Shown here: piece after piece, positions 27,118 to 38,500 of the stretch
Layout: each line of letters begins with the position of its first letter
Numbering within the stretch: the first letter of the stretch is position 1
From: Bacteroidota bacterium
GTDB lineage: Bacteria > Bacteroidota > Bacteroidia > Bacteroidales > SKPS01
NCBI GenBank assembly: GCA_022709695.1
Contig: JAKLII010000004.1
Location: forward strand, 1-64,000
Reading direction: 5' to 3'
Length of the DNA: 64,000 nucleotides
The notes under the pieces: model-generated
Database searches by the model: none
Told to the model about the DNA's origin: nothing
The model's input: the letters and a program-made list of their open reading frames with translations, nothing else
Made by a program: the position numbers and the translations under genes

Positions 27118-27957
27118 TTAGCTGTACAATGAGGCCGCAGTGAAACTTTCACCTCCTCTTATTCCTTTTGGGGTATCGGATAACCGGCACATTTCATTGA
27201 AGTAATCGTGCTGAAAAAACAGGAGATGCTGTTCCCCGAGAGCCCGTTTCAGGTAAGCGGTTTTCTCTTCCAGTGCTTTCAGGGGTTGAATATCCACGCT
27301 CGCAAGATAGGGAACAGGCAGGTGCACTTTACTGGGGATAAAATCTGCCAGGAAGGCTACAGTACCCTGTAGTGAATGAAAAAGCGGAATCATCTGTCCG
27401 CCGGTATGTCCATCCGTGAAAAAAACCTCAACCCCGGGAATGATCTCACCCGGTTCTTCCACCAGGGTTATGAGGCCCGATTGAAACAATACATCAATAT
27501 TATCATGGAAGTAACTGGCACTTTCCCTGGCATTGGGTTCGGTTGCCCACCGGTATTGCCTGCCCGACAACCAGTGGGTGGCATTCGGAAACTGAGGAAC
27601 CAGCCCGATGCCATTGTGCACCACCGCGCCGCCGCAATGGTCATCGTGAAGATGGGTAAAGATCACATCCGTAACCTCTTCAGGAGAAAAACCCTGTGCA
27701 TTCAGCAGCGCCGGAAGGGAATTCCTTTGCGTTATATACTTGTATTGATAGTATTTCTCATCCCGTTTATGGCCAAACCCGGTATCCACCAGGATCAGGC
27801 GGTTATCCGATTCTGCCAGCAGGATCCTGTTTACGATGGGGATCAAATTGTCGGCACCTGAAGGATACTGGTTCCCCCAGATCGAGCGGGGCACCACCCC
27901 AAAGGCTACCCCGCCGTCCATATGCCAGAATTCGCTGATGAGTGAATGGATACGCAT
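27118..27957 (-). CDS. metallo-beta-lactamase-fold hydrolase (lactonase-like)
   Basis: The protein (279 aa from the ATG at 27957) has the zinc-binding HLHDDHCGG motif at 102-110, a later VDTGFGHK strand, and the further histidine HTGG and D/H positions in TDGHTGGQ and FLADF. The layout with a short N-terminus and CGG after the HxHxDH motif is like AHL-lactonase-related MBL enzymes, but the family covers many hydrolases. The frame continues to a TTG at 27987. cysH follows 11 bp downstream, so a link to sulfur metabolism is possible. Function is open. Confidence 0.82.
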   Translation of the reverse strand: MRIHSLISEFWHMDGGVAFGVVPRSIWGNQYPSGADNLIPIVNRILLAESDNRLILVDTGFGHKRDEKYYQYKYITQRNSLPALLNAQGFSPEEVTDVIFTHLHDDHCGGAVVHNGIGLVPQFPNATHWLSGRQYRWATEPNARESASYFHDNIDVLFQSGLITLVEEPGEIIPGVEVFFTDGHTGGQMIPLFHSLQGTVAFLADFIPSKVHLPVPYLASVDIQPLKALEEKTAYLKRALGEQHLLFFQHDYFNEMCRLSDTPKGIRGGESFTAASLYS

Positions 27958-28023
27958 GTAAGATACTGCTGTTTGATGAGATTTCAAATATCAACAAATA
28001 ATCAGAAAAACTGTTCAGAAAAG

Positions 28024-28051
28024 TTGTGTATTGCAGTTATAGCTATCTTTG
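28024..28051 (+). promoter_or_regulatory. candidate promoter of the DUF1573 gene pair
   Basis: TTG at 28024-28026 and TATCTTTG at 28044-28051, spacer 17 bp, match the Bacteroidota consensus. The ATG at 28092 is 40 bp downstream. Confidence 0.55.
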
Positions 28052-28091
28052 CGATACAATTCACAGGTTTTTTTTTTAATCAAAAGGTAAA

Positions 28092-29543
28092 ATGAAAAAG
28101 CTTTCAGCACTTCTCTTCCTGACTTTCACAGGTTTAACCATGGCTCTTGCACAGGTTGGCGGAGCAGAAATCAAGTTCGACAATATTGATCATAATTACG
28201 GAGACATCAAGGAAAACGGGGGCAAAGCGAAGCATGTATTCTCATTCGTGAACACCGGAACTGATACACTGATTCTCACCAGGGTACAACCCGGTTGCGG
28301 CTGTACGGCCTCTGACTACACGAAGGCAGGCATTGCCCCGGGTGCAAAGGGCTTCGTTAGTGCCGAGTACGATCCGATGGGCAGGCCCGGGCCTTTCAAA
28401 AAAAGCATCAGCGTAACAAGCAATGCCAAAACCACTCCCAATATAACCCTTTTTATCGGAGGGAATGTCATTCCGAAGCCAAAAGACTTTACCGATACCT
28501 TCAGGGTGCACCTCGGGGATCTTCTTGTTGACCGTAACAACCCTGTTTTTCATAACCTGAAATTTGACGAAGTGCGGATTGACAGCGTTAAGCTTTTCAA
28601 CAACGGGGCACAGGAAATGCAACTGAGCCTCAAAGAGTCACCGGCCCATATCAAGGCAGTGCTTACCCATACCAAACTGAAGCCGGCTGAACGCGGGTTT
28701 CTGATTCTGACCTATGACGCTGCAAAGGCAGGATCGAGCGGAAACAGAAACGACAGGGTATTTGTCAATACCAATGACCCGAAACAGCCTGAAAAGATGT
28801 TCTTTGTAACTGCTATAATCCAGGAGGCTCCTCCAAAACCCACCGCTGAACAGCTATACCCCTACCAGATGGGGAATTTGCGGATGTCGAAGAACAGCGT
28901 GGTGTTTCCTCAGATCCTGAATACCGAAATCAAAACCGATACCCTGGTACTGTACAATGCAGGTACCTACCCCATTCAGATTGATTTTCAGAAATTTACT
29001 CCTCAGCTCAAAGCTACGGTGAGTCCTAACGTACTGCTCCCCGAACAGACAGCCACCATCAGAATTACCTACGATGCTTCAAAGGCAAACGGATTCGGGT
29101 TTATTTCAGATGGAAGAATCAACCTGCAAACCACCGATTCGATACAGCCCATTAAAGTCTTGTATGTATCAGCCAATGTAAAGGAGGATTTTTCGAAACT
29201 TTCCCAGAAGCAGCGTGAGAATGCTCCAAAAATCGAATTCGAGAATAAAATCTTTGATTTCGGCACAGGCACTACCGGCAAAGAGGTTGTGTACAGTTTC
29301 GTGTTCAGCAACAAAGGGAAAAGCGAACTGGTAATCCGCAAGGTTACGGCAAGTTGTGGCTGTACCGCAACAAATCCCGAAAAGACCAGCCTGAAACCGG
29401 GCGAAACCAGTAAAATCGATATCAAATTCAATACTGACGGCAGGGTTGGTGAACAACACAAATCGATCACTGTGATCACCAATGACCCTGAAAACCCGGA
29501 GGTAATCCTTCTGGTAAAAGGCAAACTTGAAAAGGCAGAATAG
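28092..29543 (+). CDS. secreted multi-domain DUF1573 protein
   Basis: The 483-aa protein has a signal peptide (about 1-21, ending ALAQ) and four beta-sandwich segments. The first and last carry the DUF1573 signature: VQPGCGCTASDYTKA near residues 64-78 and VTASCGCTATNPEKT near 418-432, each followed by a GxxGxhxKSITVxTNDP strand. The middle segments lack the cysteine motif. DUF1573 belongs to the same broad immunoglobulin-like group as the Hydin/choice-of-anchor-D modules. Function is unknown; these are abundant in Bacteroidota envelopes. Its stop shares one base with the start of the next gene (TAGTG). Confidence 0.88.
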   Translation: MKKLSALLFLTFTGLTMALAQVGGAEIKFDNIDHNYGDIKENGGKAKHVFSFVNTGTDTLILTRVQPGCGCTASDYTKAGIAPGAKGFVSAEYDPMGRPGPFKKSISVTSNAKTTPNITLFIGGNVIPKPKDFTDTFRVHLGDLLVDRNNPVFHNLKFDEVRIDSVKLFNNGAQEMQLSLKESPAHIKAVLTHTKLKPAERGFLILTYDAAKAGSSGNRNDRVFVNTNDPKQPEKMFFVTAIIQEAPPKPTAEQLYPYQMGNLRMSKNSVVFPQILNTEIKTDTLVLYNAGTYPIQIDFQKFTPQLKATVSPNVLLPEQTATIRITYDASKANGFGFISDGRINLQTTDSIQPIKVLYVSANVKEDFSKLSQKQRENAPKIEFENKIFDFGTGTTGKEVVYSFVFSNKGKSELVIRKVTASCGCTATNPEKTSLKPGETSKIDIKFNTDGRVGEQHKSITVITNDPENPEVILLVKGKLEKAE

Positions 29544-30361
29544 TGACGCCCCTACCCTTTTATTTGCTGAAGTGGTTATTGCCGGGTCGCAAAGGGTGGA
29601 TTCTGTTCCTCTTTGCCCCTTTATTTCCGATCCTCCTTTCAGGGCAGACCATTCCTGAAAAAACGCGTCTGGCTGACCGCTATCCGATCGAAGATGGCCA
29701 TCTGAGGATTGCCCCGTATCATAGCCTCTTTTTTATGATGGGTTTGTCTGAGGTGCGTACCGATACCATTCGCCTTTACAATGCCTGGGACAGCAGCATG
29801 CAGTTGCAGTTCAAAAGGGTACCTCCCTTTCTTGCGGTAAGGGCTGTGCCGGAATTGCTTCCACCCCATGCGGAGGGAACCATCGTTGTACGGTACGATG
29901 CCGCTGCCAGGAAGGATTATGACATGGTGGTTGACTACCTGGATTTATACACCAACGACACCCTGAATCCTGTTAAAAAACTGGAGATCATGGCAGTCAT
30001 CGGAGATGATTTCGATGGCATGACTCTGAGGGAGCGCAGAAACGCTCCTTTGGGCAGGTTGTCTGCCGAGAAATGGGATTTCGGGACTGCAGAACAGGGC
30101 TCTATCGTGCGGTACCAGTTACAGGTTTTTAACGACGGAAAGGATACCCTGGCGATCAGAAAGATCAAAAGTTCATGCGGTTGTACCACCGGCGAACCGG
30201 ACCGGAGCCTGATTGCCCCAGGCGAATCAGCCACCATTGCGATCTCATTCAACACTTACGGACGTGAAGGTTACCACGCCAAATCGGTTACCATATTCAC
30301 CAACGATCCCGACCATCCCCGTCTGGAGTTCACCATCGGCGGGAACATCAGGAAAATCTGA
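29543..30361 (+). CDS. second DUF1573 protein, coupled GTG start
   Basis: A 272-aa protein starting with GTG that overlaps the previous stop by one base, so it is translated by coupling. Residues about 10-30 form a signal peptide or anchor (ending LLSGQ). The C-terminal half has the DUF1573 motif KSSCGCTTGEPDRSL near 209-223 followed by YHAKSVTIFTNDP. The N-terminal half is a related sandwich without the cysteines. It is a shortened relative of the upstream gene and they may act together. Confidence 0.86.
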   Translation: MTPLPFYLLKWLLPGRKGWILFLFAPLFPILLSGQTIPEKTRLADRYPIEDGHLRIAPYHSLFFMMGLSEVRTDTIRLYNAWDSSMQLQFKRVPPFLAVRAVPELLPPHAEGTIVVRYDAAARKDYDMVVDYLDLYTNDTLNPVKKLEIMAVIGDDFDGMTLRERRNAPLGRLSAEKWDFGTAEQGSIVRYQLQVFNDGKDTLAIRKIKSSCGCTTGEPDRSLIAPGESATIAISFNTYGREGYHAKSVTIFTNDPDHPRLEFTIGGNIRKI

Positions 30362-30367
30362 ACAGGG

Positions 30368-30940
30368 CTAGTCTGCTGCCTGGCCGAAGTTTCCCTGAAA
30401 AAAGACCTCTGTCAATGGCTTCCGGCTCCTTACTGTTACAGCCCGCTCTCTGAACTGTGGCAGCACGTTTTCCAGCGCATCGGGATATCCGAAAGCAACC
30501 ACACAAATGGGCTGATATCCTTCCGGGATCCCCAGCAGCGCACGGGCCTTTTCCGCATCAAAACCTCCCATCTGATGTGCCTGGATCCCGAATGACAAAG
30601 CCTGGATAACCATCTGGGATACAGACATTCCGGTATCGTACCAGGCATGAGGGTTGGGCTTGCCGTTGCGTGCGAGCTTTTCCGAGGCAATCACCACCAT
30701 GAGGATCTGGGCATCACAAGCCCATTGCTGGTTGTATTCCGACAACAATGAGATTACCCTGTTGAACTGTTCAGGTTGTTGCCGGGAGGCCCACACAAAG
30801 CGCCAGGGCTGCTCGTTAAAGGCTGAAGGAGCCCATCGGCCCGCTTCAAGAACCGACTGCCAGACCTCCGTCCCAATGGGTTTATCTGCCACGAACTTCA
30901 TCGGACTAAAACGGGAAGAAATAGGGTCTATGGGTTTCAT
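30368..30940 (-). CDS. nitroreductase-family FMN protein
   Basis: The 190-aa protein shows the nitroreductase N-terminus RWAPSAFNEQPWRFV (about 34-48), the central GMSVSQMVIQALSFGIQAHQMGGF helix region and the C-terminal IPEGYQPICVVAFGYPD segment. Such enzymes bind FMN and reduce nitro compounds, quinones or flavins with NAD(P)H. Length is normal. It converges on the DUF1573 pair with 6 bp between stops. Its 5' side holds heptamer tandem repeats that may overlap its promoter. Confidence 0.9.
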   Translation of the reverse strand: MKPIDPISSRFSPMKFVADKPIGTEVWQSVLEAGRWAPSAFNEQPWRFVWASRQQPEQFNRVISLLSEYNQQWACDAQILMVVIASEKLARNGKPNPHAWYDTGMSVSQMVIQALSFGIQAHQMGGFDAEKARALLGIPEGYQPICVVAFGYPDALENVLPQFRERAVTVRSRKPLTEVFFQGNFGQAAD

Positions 30941-30949
30941 TATATGATA

Positions 30950-30995
30950 GTTAGGAGTTAGGAGTTAGGAGTTAGGAGTTAGGAGTTAGGAGTTA
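30950..30995. repeat. 7-bp tandem repeat GTTAGGA, six full units
   Basis: Six perfect GTTAGGA units run from 30950 to 30991 with a partial seventh to 30995. The array begins 9 bp upstream of the nitroreductase start codon, where its promoter and leader should be, so copy number could affect expression. Confidence 0.92.
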
Positions 30996-31010
30996 TAAAT
31001 TCCTCATTCC

Positions 31011-31051
31011 TAATTTTTAATTTTTAATTTTTAATTTTTAATTTTTAATTT
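31011..31051. repeat. 7-bp tandem repeat TAATTTT, five full units
   Basis: Five TAATTTT units run from 31011 to 31045 with a partial sixth. It lies 15 bp from the GTTAGGA array and has the same 7-bp period. It directly abuts the end of the rRNA methyltransferase gene. Confidence 0.92.
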
Positions 31052-31052
31052 A

Positions 31053-32234
31053 TCATTCTGCCATAAGAAGGAGTCCTTTAAGATATTCTCCTTCGGGGTG
31101 GAACAGGGAAACCGGGTGATCAGCCGGCTGCACAAGACGCTGCAGAATGGTTACCCTCCTGCCGGTATCAAGGGCTGCCGCCATTACAGCCCCTTCGAAC
31201 ATACGGCGGTCCACCACCTGTGAGCAGCTGAAGGTCATCAGCAATCCGCCCGGAGGGAGGATTTGCAGGGCAGCCGCATTCAGCCGGCGGTAACCCTGGA
31301 TGGCATTGTGCCTAGCGCTCAGGTGTTTTGCATAGGCAGGAGGATCCAGAATGATGATATCATAGGTCTCAGGAGGATTTTTCAGGAACTGTTGTGTATC
31401 AGATACAAAGGCCTGATGCAATGCCGGATCATAGCCATTCAGCTCCAGATTTTCACGCAGGAGCTCAATAGCAGGTGCAGAGCTGTCGACCGAATGCACC
31501 AGGGAAGCTCCTCCTTGGAGAGCAGCCAGCGAAAAACCCCCGGTGTAACAAAAGGTATTCAGAACCTTTTTGCCCTTGGCAAGATTTCCCAGCAACCTGC
31601 GGTTTTCCCGCTGGTCGAGGAAAAATCCGGTTTTCTGTCCGGTCTTCCAATTCACCAGATATTTACACCCGTACTCCGTAATCATGGCACCAGTGGTCTC
31701 ACCTGCTCCCGGAAATTCCGCCAGAGGCAGCTGATTATCGGACTTACCGGCCTCTGCCTTAATGGCGATTGATTTCAGCGCCTCTCCAAAAACCTCTCTG
31801 AGCGCTTCTGTGATGAGGGGAAGGCTTCGCTCCATTCCGGCACTGTGGCACTGTACCACAAAATGATGATCATAGCAATCAATGATCAGGCCCGAAAGCT
31901 GATCCCCTTCTGCAAAAACCAAACGCCAGGCATTCAGATCGGGGCGGTTGGCAATACCGGCAACAATCCGCCGGTTTAGCGCTGCTTCAATTTTTCTTCT
32001 CCAAAACCCCACATCAGGTTCCTCCTTCTCCCAGGTCAGAATCCTTACAGTGATGGAACCGCTGTGCTGATAATGGCCACAGGCAAGAAATTCTCCACGG
32101 GAGGTGAGAACTTCCACCCAGTCGCCATGCTCCATACTCCCCTGTACCCCTTTTACAGCGCCGGAAAATACCCAGGGGTGAAGCCTTTTCACTGATTCAT
32201 CTTTACCGGCTTTCAGAACTATTCTTGCAGTCAT
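31053..32234 (-). CDS. rlmI: class I rRNA large-subunit methyltransferase, RlmI-like (m5C)
   Basis: The 393-aa protein has an N-terminal PUA RNA-binding domain (about 1-75, with RLHPWVFSGAVKG), a linker domain, and a Rossmann methyltransferase domain with KTGFFLDQR at 201-209, SAM motif NTFCYTGGFSL at 226-236 and the catalytic-pocket DPPAYAK at 297-303. The order and length match RlmI, which methylates a cytosine in 23S rRNA. The 294-bp gap to the divergent giant gene holds AT-rich promoter sequence only. Confidence 0.88.
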   Translation of the reverse strand: MTARIVLKAGKDESVKRLHPWVFSGAVKGVQGSMEHGDWVEVLTSRGEFLACGHYQHSGSITVRILTWEKEEPDVGFWRRKIEAALNRRIVAGIANRPDLNAWRLVFAEGDQLSGLIIDCYDHHFVVQCHSAGMERSLPLITEALREVFGEALKSIAIKAEAGKSDNQLPLAEFPGAGETTGAMITEYGCKYLVNWKTGQKTGFFLDQRENRRLLGNLAKGKKVLNTFCYTGGFSLAALQGGASLVHSVDSSAPAIELLRENLELNGYDPALHQAFVSDTQQFLKNPPETYDIIILDPPAYAKHLSARHNAIQGYRRLNAAALQILPPGGLLMTFSCSQVVDRRMFEGAVMAAALDTGRRVTILQRLVQPADHPVSLFHPEGEYLKGLLLMAE

Positions 32235-32420
32235 CTCACCTCATTTTCGACTGTAAACCTACAGGAAAAATCCGAAAAAAAGGTACCCCATGCAAATACC
32301 ATTGAAATTTCGTTGCACATATTTAATATATTTATCTAATTATATTTATTTCATTGCATTCATGATTCTGCTAAAAATCATCTAAATCTTAAAAATTAAC
32401 AAAAAAAATATCACCTGCAG

Positions 32421-32451
32421 TTGGATTATTGTGTGTATGTTGTTAACTTTG
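32421..32451 (+). promoter_or_regulatory. candidate promoter of the cohesin-dockerin operon
   Basis: TTG at 32421-32423 and TAACTTTG at 32444-32451, spacer 20 bp, match the Bacteroidota consensus and lie 77 bp upstream of the ATG at 32529. No other promoter is obvious in the next 31 kb, where gene gaps are at most 41 bp. Confidence 0.5.
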
Positions 32452-32528
32452 GTATTCTCTATTATTCAGTAGCCCGCTACCGGCAAAAACGTGATCTACT
32501 ATTGCTTATCATATTAAACCATAACCGA

Positions 32529-35500
32529 ATGGAAAAGCTATTCCCTTCCATCAAAGTATTAATCATAGGGCTCCTGCTGGGACTCGCCTATGAAGTATCG
32601 GCCTGTACCTATACTTTCAAGCTGTACGACACTTATGGCGACAGCTGGAACGGGGGGTACATCAACATCAAAGTCAATGGTGTTGTGGTGGCCAGCAATG
32701 TCACCCTGTCCTCAGGCAGTGGACCCTACATCTATTCCCTGGTGGTAAATCACGGAGATGTCATCTCCACCGATTACTATTCCGGGAGTTGGGCCAATGA
32801 AAATTATTATGACGTATTCGACAACGACAACAACTTTGTGAAGCGCGATGGATGCAATGATTACAGTTGCACCCCATCAGGGGGATTCATTGCCAACGCC
32901 AACTGTGCATTGCGCGATGTGACCATGTTAAAGATGGTCACACCAGCCACTTCCTGCGCCCTGTCATCGGCAGAATTGGTTAAGGTGCGCGTAAAAAATA
33001 CTGCAGTACAACAGATTGATACCCTGTATTTTTCCTATTGCTGTCCCGACATCAGTCCAAACTGGTATTCCGATACCCTGTACCAGACACTGTACAGTGG
33101 TGATTCTCTTGAATATACCTTCAGCACTACTGTGGACCTGAGTATTCTGGGAACCTATTCTTTTATCGTGGTGGTTAAAGCTGCCAATGATCAAGGGCCC
33201 GGTAACGACACTCTTTCAGCAGAGGTTACCAACCTGCCCTACATCACTACTTTCCCGTATCTCGAAGGATTTGAAGCTGGTACCGGAGGATGGTTAAGCG
33301 GCGGTAACAACAACAGCTGGGAACTTGGAGTTCCCGATGGCAGTGTGATTGATACTGCTGCCACTGATACCATGGCATGGGTAACCAATCTCACCGGAAA
33401 TTACAACCAGAACGAGCAGAGCTGGGTGGTGAGCCCTTGTTTCAATTTCACCGGCCTTACCAATATTGTTTTTGAGATGAATCTGTGGTATGAAACGTAT
33501 TACAGTGACGGAGCTGCCATTCAATACACCACCGACAACATTGACTGGTACACCCTCGGGAACTGGAATGAACCTGTAAACTGGTACAACAACGACTGGG
33601 TTCAGGGGCTCGGACCATTCAATCCAATTACCAATCCTCAGGGATGGACAGGCAGCACCTCGGGCTGGATTCACGTTCGCCATTTTCTCCCTCCCGTACT
33701 GGCAGGCGCGTCCTGGGTAAGGTTCAGAATTGTATTCGGTTCAACCAATTATAACAATAATTATGAAGGGGTAGCTTTCGACGACGTGCATATCTACCAG
33801 CCCCCCCCAATGACCTATGATTTCAGCGATGCAGGGCAACCCAACACCTCTGTGGTGGGTAAGGGTATGCAAAACCAGGAGATCATCGGGTTGAGAGTGG
33901 TAACCAACAGCTCAACCAATCCACTGGCTATCACTGATATACGGTATAATTCTACAGGCACCACCAATACAGCGGATATTGATGCAGCCAGGCTCTATTA
34001 TTCTGAAGACATCTCCTTTTACAACCCCCATCTTCAGTTTGGGCAGACTGTTACACCCCTGAGTCCTTTTGGTTTTCAGGACACCCTCTATCTCATGGAA
34101 GGAGAAAACTTTTTCTGGCTGGTATATGACGTGGATTCCAATGCCACCAGCGGTAATTTCCTCGATGCTGAAGTGGATTCGATTAAAATTAATGGCATCT
34201 GGTATGTTCCTTTCAATAATAATCCATTGGGTAACAGACAAATACAACCTCCCATGGCGGGCACCTATGTGATTGATCAAACGGGCAACGGAGACTATCT
34301 GAGCCTGGGTGATGCCATCTTCGACCTGGACCACAGGGGGGTTAATGGTCCGGTAATCCTGAACATGTTACCGGGGATCTATAATGAAAGGCCGGAATTC
34401 CGGCCGGTTTTCGGCAGTTCACCCACAAACACCATCACCATAAAGTCCTCAACAAACGACAGTACCTCTGTAACCATACAGGACAGCGCAGTTGCCTGGG
34501 AAGAAAACTGGGTGTTTTATTTCGAAAATGCCTCAAATTATATTCTCAAGCATTTGCATATCAAACCATTGTCGAATACGTTGGCCCGTGCCATCAATTT
34601 CAGGGGGGCTTGTACGGATATCATTGTGGAGAATTGTATCCTCGAAGGGGCATCCAATGTGCAGATCAATGATACCTGGCTGGCCATTGTTTTTGCTGAA
34701 GATCCTGTTGAGCGGATTACCTTCCAGAACAACCGGCTGCTGAACGGTTCTTACGGTATTTACAGTGCATCCTGGGGTAATTCTTCATCCTATATGCTGA
34801 TCTCTGAAAACATCTTTGACAATCAGTATACTACCGGAGCATATCTGGAATCTCATTTCCGGCCTGTGGTTTATGCCAACCAGTTCAATGGTTCCCAGAA
34901 TCCGAATTATTATGGGATATATGGTTATAATCTTTCTGACTCCTTCAGGATTATGGCCAACAGGTTGGTTTTACTGAACGATGGCATTGGTATCTACCTA
35001 TATGATAGTTATGGAGATACAAATTACCTGGGAGCGGTAATCAACAATTTTGTTTCCGTTGCTGTGCAGGGAAACGGCTCAGCCTATGGTATCTATACAG
35101 GTTATCTGTATGATGTAGTGATCATGCACAACAGTATAAATTTGCATTCCGGCATGTACCCCGGTGGGTATCCCATTTATTTGTCAGGCTCATACGCTAA
35201 CTGCTATGTGATCAACAACATTTTCTGCAACGCGGCAGGTGGAGGTTCTATCAGATTTAACAACCCGGGAGGCCTATGGGGTGATTATAACAATTATTAT
35301 TATACCGGACCTGACTTCGGTAATTACAACTACAATGGAATCAACACACTACAATCGTGGCAAAATCAATCAGGATTTGATTCCCATTCGCAGGTAGCCA
35401 ATCCGATGTTCTTCTCCAACACCGACCTGCATACCATTGCCCTTGCTGTGAGCAATAAGGGGATGGGTGGCTCAGGTTTATTGGTGGATATTGACGGGGA

Positions 35501-38500
35501 ACCAAGGGATACGCTGAATCCTGACATAGGAGCGGATGAATTTCCGCAGCCGACGCAGGAAGCCTCGTTCGAGGGGTTTACCTCTCCTTTGGGAGATTGT
35601 GGCCTTGGAAGCGAAACCGTTACCATTCGTATTGCAAACAACGGTGTTAATGCCATAACAGGCACACTGACCGCCAGTTACCAGATCCTGGGAGGAGCTT
35701 TGGTAAGCCAGGCAGTACCGGGCACCATACTTCCCGGTGATACACTCGATTTCTCCTTTGCTACGCCTGCCAATCTTACGGTAATTGGAAATGACTCTAC
35801 ATTCATCCTGCACAGCTGGATTGCCCTTGTGGGAGACCCCATTCAATATAACGATTCTGGTGAAACCCAGGTTTGGTCAGGATATGTACCCCCTTCACCC
35901 GTTGCCGTAAATACTACCGTAAATTACGGGACGCAGGCCAATCTGTCGGTAGTGGGTGCAGGTACCATGAAATGGTATAGCTCTTTATCCTCCACACAGC
36001 CTGTTGCCTCAGGATCCTCTTATACCACTCCTCTCCTGTATGACACAACCACCTATTACGTGGAAGCCTGGGCAATTACCCCCACCCCCGGAGGCACAAA
36101 CATTGCCCCTCAGGCCATAGCAAGCCACTCTTCGGGAGGAACCAGCTCCTACGGGCCGGCAAACTACAACGACAATGTGATCCCTGCCTATCCCAATACC
36201 CCATGGGGCTGGGTTAGCACCAACGGGTGGATTGAACTTACTTGGCCTGCACCGGTTACGTTCAATGGCGTGAAATTTTACAAATCGGACCGGCCGATGT
36301 ACACCTGTACCTTTGAATACTGGGACGGTGTACAGTATATTCCCTTCTATTATTACAACAGTTCAGCCATTGATGATTCTGTTGCCTTTCCTGAAGTTAC
36401 CTCCAGCAAACTCAGGTTTTACAATATTGCAGGAAGCAATAATCCAAACCACAGAGAGATCAAAGTGTTTGTGCCCGAAGTATCAGGTTGTCCAAGTATC
36501 AGAATTCCTGTAACTGCCAATGTAACCGCATTCCCGGCTATCGATGCCGGTATTGTCGCCATTGACCAGCCGGCAGGACAAGTACCTGCAGGACAATCCA
36601 CTGAGGTCAAAGTGGTTCTGAAAAATTACGGAACCAGTAACCTGCTTAACACCACCATTTACTGGAAACTCAGCAACACCGTGCAGGGCTCGTATGCCTG
36701 GACCGGTAATCTGCCACACGGAAATCAGACTGTTGTGACCATTGATACCTTCCAGTTCGCACCGGGACTGAATTGTATCACTGCCTATACTAGTCTGCCC
36801 AATGGTGTGCCAGACAATTTTAACAGTAACGATACCTTCACTTCCTGTTTCACTGCGTGTATGTCAGGCACCTATACCATCGGCCCAGCCGCAACAGGTA
36901 CCTACCATTTCAACAACTTCAATGCTGCAGTGAACGCATTGGCAGCTGCCGGAGTTTGCGGGCCTGTGATTTTTGATGTCTACCCGGGTACCTATACCGA
37001 ACAGGTAGCTATTCCAGCTATCCCGGGTGCCGGATCCGGATCAGCCATCACCTTCAGGGGAACCACCCCCGACAGCTCGCTGGTCATCCTGCAATACACT
37101 GCCACTTCATCGGGATCAAACTACACCCTTCGTTTCAACGGAACGTCATGGATCACCTTCCAGCATATCACGATAAATGCAAACGGCACCTCTTACGGGA
37201 GAGTGGTGGAATTCTACGGAAACTCCTCCAACATCAATATCCTGAACTGCTCCCTGAAAACCAGCATCACATCAACAAGTTCAAACTTTACCTGTGTGTA
37301 TTCACCAAGCAGTTACACATCCCATAATGTGAATATCAGCAACAGCAGGCTTGAAGGTGGGTATTACAGTATCTACTGGTACGGACCCTATATGACACCA
37401 AACAACACCTTCATAATCAGCAACAATATATTTACAGAATTCTACAGATCAGCGGCTTACATTTACTATACAAACAATGTTTTCATTGAATCCAATCATC
37501 TGACCAACCGGGCCTCTTCATCAAATCTATATGTTATTTACCTCAACGACTGTTACGGCACCGGCAGAATCCAGAAAAACAGGATCAACGCCCAATCCTC
37601 GGGTACATTCTATGGTCTGTATTTGTATGACGTTATTGCGTCCTCCTCGTCCCCATTCCTGATAGCCAATAACTTCATCACCTATCAGGGCAATCCGAAC
37701 GGAACAGCCTGGGGTATTTATTCCTATTACAATGACTACCTTGACATTTTGTATAACTCCGTAAGAATGGGTGGAGGCAGCATTTGGGATGGTATTGCCT
37801 ACTATCAGGACTATGGCGGAAGCAATATCAGGGTAATGAACAATATCTTTTCAAATTTCAATGGCGGGTATGCCATGTATGCCTATGGCACCAATGCCAT
37901 CTCGCAGTGCAACTACAATGATTATTACACTACCGGAAGCACCTTGAATTACTGGAGCGGTGATTTTTCTACATTTTCCAACTACCAGAGTGCCGTTTCC
38001 TATCTGGGTTTCGACGGGGGCTCACAGAATCTGCTACCCCCCTTCACATCACCCACAAATCTTGCCCTGAACAGCACTATCCTTTCGGGGCTTGGCGGGC
38101 CTCAACCTACTGTAACTGATGACATTTTTGGAAATTCGAGAACGACCACCCCAACCATCGGTGCCCATGAAGTACCCCTGATTCCGAATGACGCCGGTGT
38201 AGTACAGTTCATTACTCCTACACCTCAAATAGTTGTAACTGAAGGAGATCTTGTTCCGGTTGAAGTGGTAATTAAAAACTTCGGGCTCGATCCCATCACC
38301 AGTGTACTGGTGAGTTACAGAGCCAATAATGGCACTCCGGTACAGGCAACCTATACAGGATATATCTCTCCCAATCAAACCGATACCTTTCAGCTTCCTG
38401 ACCTTACAACCCCTGCGGGAAATATCCAGCTATGTGCATGGACCACACTGGGTGGCGATATCAATCTTTTCAACGACACTTCATGCATGGGTTACTACGC

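Noticed and set aside
30950..31051. CRISPR array
   Set aside because: Units are 7 bp with no spacers, and no cas gene is present.
32421..32528. Upstream TTG start for the giant protein
   Set aside because: It overlaps a good promoter candidate, and only the ATG at 32529 puts a signal peptide at the N-terminus.
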